Of a stretch of 44,297 nt of DNA, positions 16,084 through 23,904 are shown piece by piece. Origin of the DNA: Deltaproteobacteria bacterium. Its GTDB lineage: Bacteria > UBA10199 > SPLOWO2-01-44-7. Location of the stretch: NCBI GenBank assembly GCA_030648035.1, contig JAUSII010000098.1, positions 1-44,297 of the forward strand, read 5' to 3'. The translations under genes were made by a program, and so were the position numbers. The first letter of the stretch is position 1. The number at the start of each line of letters is the position of its first letter. The notes beneath the pieces were generated by a model, which saw only the letters and a list, made by a program, of their open reading frames with translations, was not told the DNA's origin and ran no database searches.

Positions 16084-17640
16084 ATGAAAAAGTATGGATG
16101 GGCCGCATTTTCCGGAATTTTGACGGGGCTTTCTTTTCAGACGCTTCTTTTCGGATGGCATTTTCCCAATCTCGGGTTTCTGGCGTGGATCGCGATTGTT
16201 CCTCTCATCTGGATTATTTATGACGCAAAAGTTTCTCAAAGCTTTGCTTTCGGTTTTGTCAGCGCGGTGGTCTGCAATGTTGTCAATTTTCACTGGCTCT
16301 ACACGGCCCTGCACACTTACGGCCACATCTCTCCCCTCCCCAGTTTTTTGACGATGTTTCTCTTGGCCCTGTTTCTGGCTCTGTATGTGGGTGCGGTATG
16401 CGCGCTTGCGCGATGGTTCGTCATCAAAACAAAAATTCCGCTCCTGCTCTGGCTTCCCGTTTTGTGGGTGCTGGCCGACTGGGCCAGAAACGTCACCCCC
16501 TTTGGAGGATATCCGTGGGTTCACCTGGGAGCCACGCAGGTTAGCTATCTGCCGTTGGTGCAGATTGCCGGAATCGCAGGATCGTATGGCATTATTTTTT
16601 GTATCGTCTGGTTCAACGTCTGGCTCACCGAGGCCCTTTTCAAAATACAAAAAAAAGAATCAGTCCTCTTTGTTCCCAAAACAATTGTTACCGCGTTGAT
16701 AGCGATACTGGTGCTCGGCTACGGTTTTTATCATCTACATCAGACCCGGAATTTATCGGCAAAGGCGCCGCACATGAAAGTGGGACTCCTCCAACCCAAC
16801 ATTCCGCAGGACGAAAAATGGGATGAGACGACCCTGACCCGACAGAAAAATATTTTTAAGGGATTGGTGGAGAGTCTTGAGAAAACGGTCGATCTGATCA
16901 TCTGGCCCGAGGCCGCCTGGACAGAGAGCACGAGTCTGGATGCAACCCGCTTCAACGCAGAAGATCTGGGGCTCTCCACAGCACGGGGCAAAACCCCCTA
17001 CACTCTTTTGGGTCTGGTTTTCTCCGGCATCGAGAACAATAATCAGCGTCTCTATAATAGTGCCGCCCTGCTCGATGCCCAGGGGAACATACTGGAAAAA
17101 TATCACAAGGCGCATCTCGTCCCGTTTGGTGAATATGTCCCTTTGAGAAACCTTTTGTTCTTTCTGCAACCGGTGGCGGCGATCGGCGATTTTGAGGCGG
17201 GCAAAGGTTATTTTCCATTACAGCTGGAACAATTCAAAATCGCTCCACTGATTTGCTTTGAAGATATTTTCCCGGAAATTTCGAGGACAATGGTCCGACA
17301 CGGCGCGAATCTGTTGGTCAACATCAGCAACGACGCCTGGTATGGGCTCTCGTCTGCACCCTGGCAACATCTGGCGCATGCCGCATTGAGAAGCGTTGAA
17401 ACCGGACGGGCGATGGTGCGCGCCACCAACACCGGCGTGACCGCCGTGATTGAACCGACGGGGAAAGTGGCCATTGCCTCGGCCCTTTTTGAAAAAGGGG
17501 TGATCGTTTATCAAGTGCCCCTGCTGACCGGACAGACGGTTTATACAAAATTGGGGGACTGGTTTGTCTTAGCCTGCGCCATTTTCACACTCTGGCAACT
17601 TCTCAACCTCCTATTTAAAAAGAAGAGCGGAAATATTTAG
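16084..17640 (+). CDS. lnt: Apolipoprotein N-acyltransferase
   Basis: Inner-membrane enzyme that adds the third acyl chain to lipoproteins, needed for Lol sorting; it marks a Gram-negative envelope. 518 aa, normal length. Five or six N-terminal helices (about 5-215) are followed by a nitrilase-fold periplasmic domain. The catalytic triad is visible: Glu276 in IIWPEAAW, Lys342 in YHKAHLVPFGEYVP and Cys391 in APLICFEDIFPE. A final helix (WFVLACAIFTLWQLLNLL) closes the protein. A four-codon ORF (16073-16087) overlaps its ATG as ATGA. prfB follows 2 nt after the stop. The several lipoprotein genes in the window fit its role. Confidence 0.96.
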   Translation: MKKYGWAAFSGILTGLSFQTLLFGWHFPNLGFLAWIAIVPLIWIIYDAKVSQSFAFGFVSAVVCNVVNFHWLYTALHTYGHISPLPSFLTMFLLALFLALYVGAVCALARWFVIKTKIPLLLWLPVLWVLADWARNVTPFGGYPWVHLGATQVSYLPLVQIAGIAGSYGIIFCIVWFNVWLTEALFKIQKKESVLFVPKTIVTALIAILVLGYGFYHLHQTRNLSAKAPHMKVGLLQPNIPQDEKWDETTLTRQKNIFKGLVESLEKTVDLIIWPEAAWTESTSLDATRFNAEDLGLSTARGKTPYTLLGLVFSGIENNNQRLYNSAALLDAQGNILEKYHKAHLVPFGEYVPLRNLLFFLQPVAAIGDFEAGKGYFPLQLEQFKIAPLICFEDIFPEISRTMVRHGANLLVNISNDAWYGLSSAPWQHLAHAALRSVETGRAMVRATNTGVTAVIEPTGKVAIASALFEKGVIVYQVPLLTGQTVYTKLGDWFVLACAIFTLWQLLNLLFKKKSGNI

Positions 17641-17642
17641 CC

Positions 17643-18741
17643 ATGTCCAAAGAGATCAAAGAGAGGCTCCAAGCCTGCCAAAAAAAAAATAAAAGGCCTC
17701 GAAAAACACCTCGACATCGCACGCGCGCGCTCGGAAGCGGAACGACTCAAAAATGATTCTCAATCCGAATCGTTCTGGCTCGATCCCGTGAAGGCCCAAG
17801 GCATCATGAAGGAATTAAATGAGTTCAAGGCCCTGCTCGAAAAATGGGACCGGCTTGAGAAAAATCTGGAAGATGTACAGACCATTCTCGATTTGATGCA
17901 GGAGGAAGAAAGCGACGATCTGACCCGAGAAGCGGTGGATAAACTTGCGCAGGTGGAATCCTCCGTGGAAGAACTCGAATTCAAACAGATGCTCTCCGGT
18001 GAACACGACAAGGCCAACGCCATTTTGTTCATCAACGCCGGTGCGGGAGGGACAGAGTCGTGCGACTGGGCGGAGATGCTGCTCCGCATGTATCGGCGCT
18101 GGGCCGATGCGCACGGGTTTCGAAACGAAGTAATCGATTTCACGCCGGGCGATGGCGCCGGTTTTCGCAGTGTGGTGCTGACGGTGGATGGAGATTATGC
18201 CTTTGGATATCTGAAAGCCGAAATCGGCGTGCATCGTCTGGTCCGCATCTCCCCGTTTGATGCCGCCAAACGACGCCACACCTCTTTCGCCTCTGTTTTT
18301 GTTTTGGCCGATGTCGAAGAAGATATTCAGATTGAAATCCGGGACGAAGACCTTCGCGTCGATACGTTTCGTTCCGGCGGCGCTGGCGGCCAGCATGTCA
18401 ACAAAACCGAATCGGCCATCCGTCTGACCCACTTGCCCTCTGGCATTGTCGTGGCCTGCCAGAACGGACGAAGCCAGCACCAGAACAGGGCCACCGCCAT
18501 GAAACTCCTCAAGGCAAAATTGTATGATGCCGAATTGGCGAAACGCCAGAAGGAACGCGATGTGGTTGAAAAAACAAAAAAGAAAATCGAGTGGGGGTCC
18601 CAGATTCGTTCCTACGTCATGCAACCCTACCGCCTCGTCAAAGACCATCGCACCAACACGGAGCGCGGCGATGTCGACAAAGTGATGGACGGCGATCTGG
18701 ATCTGTTCATGCAGAAATTCTTGATGGAGTTCCCCGCCTAA
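17643..18741 (+). CDS. prfB: Peptide chain release factor 2, frame broken at an A10 run
   Basis: RF2 reads UGA/UAA and triggers peptide release. The tripeptide anticodon SPF (in RISPFDAAKRRHTSF) and the GGQ motif (SGGAGGQHVNKTE) identify RF2. From ATG 17643 the frame gives MSKEIKERLQACQ, enters an A10 run (17680-17689) and would stop at the TGA 17751-17753. The homologous N-terminus continues in the +1 frame as KIKGLEKHLDIARARSEAER, through to the stop at 18739. The UGA frameshift site used in most bacteria is absent: the matching place reads CTC GAC in frame. Deleting one A restores a normal RF2. Either an assembly error or slippage on the run explains it. The gene starts 2 nt after lnt and ends overlapping xerD by 3 nt. 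Confidence 0.9.
17680..17689 (+). other. A10 homopolymer at the prfB frame break
   Basis: Ten consecutive A after CC and before TAAAAGG. The upstream frame and the conserved downstream frame differ by one base exactly here. A9 would give a continuous RF2. Confidence 0.85.
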
Positions 18742-19646
18742 CTTCTCGGATGAAATTTATCGTAGAGCGATTTGAGATGCGTTGCGGAAACGTGCGTGTA
18801 GATTTGCGTGGTGGTGACGTCGGAGTGGCCCAGCATGGTCTGCACACTGCGCAGGTCGGCGCCGCGTTCCAACAGATGCGTGGCGAAAGAGTGTCGCAAC
18901 ATGTGCGGCGTGATCCGTTTGTTCAGTCCCGCCTGCCGGGCCATGGCGATCAAAATCTGCCAGACTCTCTGGCGCGTGAGTGCCGTACCGCGCGAAGAAA
19001 TAAAAACCGACTCGGTCTGTTTTTTGCCAAGCAACAGGGGCCGTCCCTCTTCCAGATATTTTTTTAAAGCCGCCATCGCCTCTCGCCCCATGGGAACGAT
19101 CCTCTCTTTGGAGCCTTTGCCCATCGTCAGCAGATAGCCGGCTTCAAAATCGAGATGGCCCACTTTCAATCCGGTCAATTCGGAAACTCTCAAACCCGTG
19201 GCATACAAAAAATGGAGGATGCAGAAATTTCTCAACCCCTTCGGATTTTTCACATCGCAACTTTGCAAAATCTGGTCGATCTCTTTAAGCGATAAAAAGT
19301 GTGGGAGTTTTTTCATCGCACGCGGCATCTCAATCTGTGCCGTCGGATCGGCGGCGATATGTTTTTCGTTCAGCATAAAACCAAACCAGCCCCTCAAAGA
19401 GACAAGATAGCGGGCAACGCTTCTCCCCTTTAATTTTTTTCTGTGCAGATCGACCAGAAAGGCCAGAAGATGCGATTCGGTGATCTTGCCCGGAGAGGAA
19501 ACTTTTTCCGATTTTACAAATGCGCTGAAAAAACGGAGATCGCTCGCATAAGCTTCCAGAGAATTAACGGCCAGACGCCGCTCCACCCGCAGATAATTCA
19601 GATATTGATCGAGACAGGCATCCCAAGTCGGTTTGCGTGATTGCAT
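18738..19646 (-). CDS. xerD: Tyrosine recombinase XerC/XerD
   Basis: Site-specific recombinase of the Xer type that resolves chromosome dimers at dif. 302 aa from the ATG at 19646 (MQSRKPTWDACLDQYLNYLR), normal for XerD; an in-frame extension to 19748 adds 34 unusual basic residues. The core-binding SAM-like domain is at about 5-90. Catalytic residues are seen: Arg in YATGLRVSELTGL, Lys in MGKGSKERIVPMG, His-x-x-Arg in PHMLRHSFATHLL, His in MLGHSDVTTTQ and Tyr in IYTHVS. No attachment site or integrase-type neighbour is present, so a chromosomal Xer role is likelier than an integrase. It converges with prfB and diverges from the EI24 gene across 30 nt. Confidence 0.9.
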   Translation of the reverse strand: MQSRKPTWDACLDQYLNYLRVERRLAVNSLEAYASDLRFFSAFVKSEKVSSPGKITESHLLAFLVDLHRKKLKGRSVARYLVSLRGWFGFMLNEKHIAADPTAQIEMPRAMKKLPHFLSLKEIDQILQSCDVKNPKGLRNFCILHFLYATGLRVSELTGLKVGHLDFEAGYLLTMGKGSKERIVPMGREAMAALKKYLEEGRPLLLGKKQTESVFISSRGTALTRQRVWQILIAMARQAGLNKRITPHMLRHSFATHLLERGADLRSVQTMLGHSDVTTTQIYTHVSATHLKSLYDKFHPRS

Positions 19647-19676
19647 TGGGGTTGATTTTAATTTAGATAGTCTCCC

Positions 19677-20471
19677 ATGTCGAGACTTTCCCAATTTGTT
19701 TTGGGGATCAAAACGTTGTTTCGCGGTTTCGGTTTTCTTTTGAAGCATCCCTCATTATGGCCTTGGGTTTTTATCCCCTGGATCATTGCCATTTTGCTTC
19801 TGGCATTCAGCTGGGGCATTTTTGTCCATTATTATCCCGATTTTTATCAATTTCTTCTGGCTCATGTAGGACTTCAAGTCACTGCTCCAGAACACGGTTT
19901 TTGGGCCACTTTTGGGTATGGGGCTCTCTGGGTTCTTCGGCAGATTTTGAAGGTGATCCTCTTCCTTTTGGGGTTGATTCTCCTCTCGATTGTAACCTTT
20001 GCCGTCACACTCATTCTTTCAGCCCCCTTCTGCGACATACTGGCCGAAAAAACGGGGATTCTGGCGAAGGGTCAAACGCCCATCCCGTTCGAATGGGCCC
20101 GTTTTTTTAAAAGTATCGGTCGAACCATTACGGTGGAGAGTCAGAAGGCGGTCCTCTTTTTGATTTTTCCCATTGTCTTTCTCCTATTCAATTTAATTCC
20201 AGGTGTCGGTGGTTTGATCTATGCAATGGCAACCTGTCTTTTTGGAATGTGGGCGCTCGGTTTTGTTGCGGTCGATTATACATTGGGCTTGGAGATATGG
20301 ACATTTCGCCAGCGGTTTCAATTGGCCCGCCAGTCCAAATTTGCGTTGATCGGATTTGGGCTCCCCTTTCTGATCCCCTTTGCCCCGCTACTTTTACAGG
20401 CCCCGATGGTTGTCGGTGGCACACTTTTGTATCACGAACTCAAGGAGCCAAAGCCTTCTGCATATTCTTGA
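19677..20471 (+). CDS. EI24 domain membrane protein (CysZ-like)
   Basis: 264-aa polytopic inner-membrane protein. At least four hydrophobic segments are seen at about 27-48 (WPWVFIPWIIAILLLAFSWG), 75-115 (VLFLLGLILLSIVTFAVTLI), 160-195 and 225-250. It has the FxxGxxxLxxHPSLWPWVxIP opening and the SAPFCDILAEK motif of the EI24/CysZ family. CysZ imports sulfate in E. coli, but many EI24 proteins have no proven substrate and no cysteine genes are adjacent. It diverges from xerD and converges with dsbD, overlapping it by 32 nt. Confidence 0.8.
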   Translation: MSRLSQFVLGIKTLFRGFGFLLKHPSLWPWVFIPWIIAILLLAFSWGIFVHYYPDFYQFLLAHVGLQVTAPEHGFWATFGYGALWVLRQILKVILFLLGLILLSIVTFAVTLILSAPFCDILAEKTGILAKGQTPIPFEWARFFKSIGRTITVESQKAVLFLIFPIVFLLFNLIPGVGGLIYAMATCLFGMWALGFVAVDYTLGLEIWTFRQRFQLARQSKFALIGFGLPFLIPFAPLLLQAPMVVGGTLLYHELKEPKPSAYS

Positions 20472-22056
20472 GTAGCAGAGCGGGGTTGTAGGAAATAACG
20501 CTCAAATCTTTCAAAACCTTTCCGTTGGAATCCAGAAATAAAACGGTGGGCCAACCGACAATGCGATATTTGGTGAGGATCGCCTCGATTTCCGGATTGC
20601 CACTGAACGTGGCGTTAATACGAACGGGAACCATTTTTTGAAGCAGGGCCACCACCTCCGGCCGTCTGAAAAATCCGGTCTCCATTTCTTTGCACGGTGC
20701 GCACCAATCGGCATAAAAATCGAGCAGGATGATTTTGTTTTCTGCCAAAGCCTTCTGCAGCCCCATCTTCTCCGAGGGAATCCAGGCCACCTGTTCGGGC
20801 CGCATAAACGATGTCAGCGTTTTTTCAATCGGGATAACGGTATTGAGATAGAAAAAAGAACCGAGCAACAAAACAACACCCAATCCCCTTTTGATCCAGA
20901 TGCTTAAGGGAAATTTTCTAAACCGCCCTTGCAAGGTGCCATAACCAGTCCCCAGAACCACAAAAAGAACCCCCATCCCCATGGCATAAACGAAAAGAAG
21001 CCCGAAACCCTCGAGATAACTTTTGGTCGCAGACACAAACAGCAACAGTGAGCCGACCACCGGTCCCGCACACGGGGCCGCCAGCACTCCTGATATGGCA
21101 CCTGAAATAAACGCTCCCCACTTTCCGTGTCCCTTCACATGATTCAGGCGATGTCGAATCGACTTGGGGAGATGGATTTCAAAAAAGCCGAGCATCGAAA
21201 GACTGAGTACAAAAAAGAAGAGGGCCAAGGTCAGGACAAACCACTTTTGCTGAAACACAAACCCGAGACTTTTTCCGAGTGCTACTGCCAAAACCCCCAG
21301 ACCGGCATACGTCAAAGATAAACCCAACACCAGATTCAAAGAAAGGATCAGATTGCGTCGCACGGGTGATTGCGCCCTCACCCCGATGATCATCAGCGTG
21401 ATCGGGATGAGAGGCAGAACGCAGGGCGTGAGCGAGGTCAGAACACCTCCCAAAAAAACGACGAAAAGAATAATAAACCAGTTCTGCTCGAAGAGATGGT
21501 CAAAATGCTGGATATCCAAAAGATCGACCAGAGAATGTTCTTCTGTTCCAGCGGAAGAGGTCGTCGAAGAAGGTTTGGGCTCCGCACCTGCACCGGGAAT
21601 ATCGAGATGAAAAACAATCAGATGACTCTCTTCGGGATAGCAGAGTGTCTCCGAACATCCCTGCAATTTTAAAATGGCTTCCAAATCTCTTTTGCCGACT
21701 GCAGACCCTTGCGGCATTTGAAAAGTGACTTCAACCGAAGTCTCCCCCCTGAAAACGATAGAATCTTTATTGAAGAAAGAGTCGTGATGGATGACTCCCT
21801 GTGGATATTGAATCTGTTTGACCATCACCCCTTCCAGATTCAAAAATTGCAGATCGGTTTTGTCTTTATAGACAAAATAATCGGGTGGGATGCTTAATGT
21901 GAAAGTCGCCTTCCCAGTCTCACCTGCTTTGAGTTCCACCGGAATATCGGGGGAGACGACTTGGAATGGACTGGCCGCGTGAGAGAGACTGGGGACTAGG
22001 GACCAGGGACTGGTGACTAAAAGCAAAGAGAGAAAAACTTTTTTAACAAAAGACAT
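20440..22056 (-). CDS. dsbD: Thiol:disulfide interchange protein DsbD
   Basis: Carries reducing power from cytosolic thioredoxin to periplasmic thiol enzymes. 538 aa in the usual order. A signal peptide (about 1-28) precedes the alpha domain, which has the Cys pair LQGCSETLCYPEE. The eight-helix beta domain has LTPCVLPLIPITLMIIGVRA and GVLAAPCAGPVVGSLLLFV, each with its redox Cys. The C-terminal thioredoxin domain has ADWCAPCKEME. It may serve the very cysteine-rich secreted proteins encoded near 24-27 kb (inference). It ends 32 nt inside the convergent EI24 gene. Confidence 0.95.
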   Translation of the reverse strand: MSFVKKVFLSLLLVTSPWSLVPSLSHAASPFQVVSPDIPVELKAGETGKATFTLSIPPDYFVYKDKTDLQFLNLEGVMVKQIQYPQGVIHHDSFFNKDSIVFRGETSVEVTFQMPQGSAVGKRDLEAILKLQGCSETLCYPEESHLIVFHLDIPGAGAEPKPSSTTSSAGTEEHSLVDLLDIQHFDHLFEQNWFIILFVVFLGGVLTSLTPCVLPLIPITLMIIGVRAQSPVRRNLILSLNLVLGLSLTYAGLGVLAVALGKSLGFVFQQKWFVLTLALFFFVLSLSMLGFFEIHLPKSIRHRLNHVKGHGKWGAFISGAISGVLAAPCAGPVVGSLLLFVSATKSYLEGFGLLFVYAMGMGVLFVVLGTGYGTLQGRFRKFPLSIWIKRGLGVVLLLGSFFYLNTVIPIEKTLTSFMRPEQVAWIPSEKMGLQKALAENKIILLDFYADWCAPCKEMETGFFRRPEVVALLQKMVPVRINATFSGNPEIEAILTKYRIVGWPTVLFLDSNGKVLKDLSVISYNPALLLKNMQKALAP

Positions 22057-22096
22057 GAGGGGAATTTAAGGGAAGCCAGGCCTCAAGTCAATGCTA

Positions 22097-23110
22097 CTAT
22101 TTTTTTGCAAAAGGGATGAAGGTGACTTTGACCGCAGGGGTGGAGGCCTCTTCTGCAAATTTCTTCCCTCTCTCTTCCGGCGTTTTACCAAACAGTTCAG
22201 TGCGGTTGGGAACGGTGTATTTGGAGAAAATATATTGGTAATGCTCTCTGGAACGCATGACTTCAGCAGGGTCCAACCCTATTCGCATGATGCCGGGTTT
22301 GAGAATGAACACACCGGCCGATGTGACCACTCTGGAATCATAACTTTCCGGATCAAAATTCAGGGGGCCACTTTTGCTGTTGATAAAAACAAAAAACGAA
22401 AAGCTCAACAGATAATCAAAATCGACAGTTGATGGAAAATAATCGGTCTCCCCTTTGAAGGCATTTTTGGGATGATAGTGATAGTGGCTGATCGCAGTGA
22501 CAGAATCGAGTTCGGTCCTTAAGAACCAGAGCATAAATTGGGATGTAGGCAATTCGGCGCTGGTTAACTTCTCATTCTCTCCGAGCTCATACCAGATGGC
22601 AGCAGTTTTTCCAAAACGGGTTCCCTCCGCCAACAAAAACCCCTCCTCCTTTGGAGCGGTTCGCGCCAAGCGACCCAAGTCGGCCTCTCCCACTGTCCGA
22701 TTGCGATGTGAAAAATAATGGGACCGGTGCGCGTTCAAAGCCAACGGCTTTTCTTTCGACCGTTCGACCATATCTTTTTTGGGATTAGGGAAGAGATGCC
22801 CCACGGCAATTCCTGTCGAATGTTTTTCCTTGGGATAATCGATCTGAATAACTTGAGAACTGGCAGGTGCATTGGCGGGGCATTGAGCAAGGGGATAGGG
22901 AGGTGTTCGCCCCCACACAGGCATCTGAAAACTGATTTTCAAACTCTCCTTCGGCACAAAGCCGCAATAGACATCAACCACAACGCTATTGACCTCTTTG
23001 CCTTCCAGTTCCAGAGAGACCTGTCCACTCTCATCATAATGCATCCAGATGGTGGTCTGGCCGGAATCTGGCTGAACTTTTTTTCGTATTGTTTCTTCTT
23101 CGCCGCTCAT
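22097..23110 (-). CDS. Unknown protein with possible JAMM-type metal motif
   Basis: 337 aa; no family recognised with certainty. AGGAGG (23122-23117) is followed by three in-frame ATGs; spacing favours the third (23110, MSGEEETIRK). There is no signal peptide. The central part contains SHYHYHPKNAFKG and then FPSTVDFDYLL, which reads as H-x-H-P ... S-x-x-D (His211, His213, Ser227, Asp230). This is the JAMM/MPN+ zinc motif, but with 13 residues between the second His and the Ser instead of the usual 7. A Glu upstream (AAIWYELGE, about 175) could be the acid. JAMM proteins cut isopeptide or other amide bonds, so a peptidase is possible. dsbD is 40 nt downstream on the same strand. Confidence 0.6.
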   Translation of the reverse strand: MSGEEETIRKKVQPDSGQTTIWMHYDESGQVSLELEGKEVNSVVVDVYCGFVPKESLKISFQMPVWGRTPPYPLAQCPANAPASSQVIQIDYPKEKHSTGIAVGHLFPNPKKDMVERSKEKPLALNAHRSHYFSHRNRTVGEADLGRLARTAPKEEGFLLAEGTRFGKTAAIWYELGENEKLTSAELPTSQFMLWFLRTELDSVTAISHYHYHPKNAFKGETDYFPSTVDFDYLLSFSFFVFINSKSGPLNFDPESYDSRVVTSAGVFILKPGIMRIGLDPAEVMRSREHYQYIFSKYTVPNRTELFGKTPEERGKKFAEEASTPAVKVTFIPFAKK

Positions 23111-23180
23111 CATCATCCTCCTGATATGTTCTTCGGCAGAGGTTGAAAAAGGTTACTTTGATTTTTGAAGATATTTTAGA

Positions 23181-23480
23181 CTATGCCGCTTTGGAATAAA
23201 GGGTTTTCCCCTCGCGAAGAATGGATCCTTCGAACGTACGTCCATCGACATTTTGAAAATCCTGTGGAAGATAGGGGAGCGCCTCAATCTGGGGAGTCAC
23301 ATCACGGGCTACTCGTGCAAGCAACCGATGATCTTCCATTGTGCCCCCGTGAAAGTCCGGTGAAATAACAATGAGATCAATGTCGCTCCAGGGTCTGGGA
23401 TTTCCGCGTGCATACGACCCGAACAAAATAACACGTTCCACGCGGATGTGTTTTTTGAGTTGTTCCACAAACAGACTCAC
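23181..23480 (-). CDS. MNT-type nucleotidyltransferase (antitoxin-like)
   Basis: 99-aa minimal nucleotidyltransferase. The DNA polymerase beta-like motif is seen: VILFGSYARGNPRPWSDIDL, then IVIS, giving GSYARG and the paired Asp ligands. The predicted Asp further along is in the VTPQIEALPY region. It starts at a GTG with AGAAGAG upstream and lies 8 nt after the end of the HEPN gene. In MNT/HEPN pairs the nucleotidyltransferase AMPylates or blocks a HEPN RNase. Here the HEPN gene is broken, so this may be an orphan antitoxin. Confidence 0.85.
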   Translation of the reverse strand: MSLFVEQLKKHIRVERVILFGSYARGNPRPWSDIDLIVISPDFHGGTMEDHRLLARVARDVTPQIEALPYLPQDFQNVDGRTFEGSILREGKTLYSKAA

Positions 23481-23488
23481 AATCTCTT

Positions 23489-23829
23489 CTACGTTTTGAT
23501 AAATGTCCTACACCATTGCACAAGCTCCTTTATTTTTTCCAACAAGTCAGAAGCATCCTGTTTTGTAAGATCAGATGCCAGTTTTTGTTTGAAAGAAGGG
23601 TAGCGTCCAACAATATAAAAACGATTCCGCAAGCGTGCCCAGATTGTGCGTATATGGGGGAGAATCCTCTCGTTGACTGACCCACAACGCCTTTAGAGTT
23701 TTTTCTGTAGCCTGCTGACATAAAAAAACCACATAGAGAAGGTGCCCTCCCTTGAACATGGAAGCAGCGGCATTCAAATCATAATCAACACGTTCCAACC
23801 ACAAATCGACGAGTTCTTTTTTTTTTCAT
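23489..23829 (-). pseudogene. HEPN domain protein, frameshifted twice
   Basis: Partner of the MNT gene. The ATG at 23829 is followed by an A10 run (23826-23817). The ATG frame gives only basic residues, whereas the +1 frame reads ELVDLWLERVDYDLNAAASM, then QQATEKTLKAL and PPYTHNLGTLAE, the classic HEPN N-terminal half. After LGTLAE the frame changes again. A third frame then reads NRFYIVGRYPSFKQKLASDL to DLLEKIKELVQWC, the classic C-terminal half, ending at the TAG 23491-23489. The halves meet with about 15-20 family residues missing, so a small deletion has also shifted the frame. One break at an A-run might be slippage; the two together point to a pseudogene. Confidence 0.8.
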
Positions 23830-23904
23830 AACTTGGATTACATTATATGGATATCAGGCGAAGCACTCAATAGAAGAAAAAGGGCCCTCTCCACTCACAA
23901 AGGA

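Noticed and set aside
17643-17790. Classical prfB programmed UGA frameshift
   Set aside because: No CTT TGA C or internal Shine-Dalgarno lies at the site; the first TGA in the ATG frame (17751-17753) is far beyond the A10 run where homology switches frame.
18738-19646. Integrase of a mobile island
   Set aside because: Length and catalytic layout are those of chromosomal XerC/D; no tRNA, attachment repeats or phage genes flank it.
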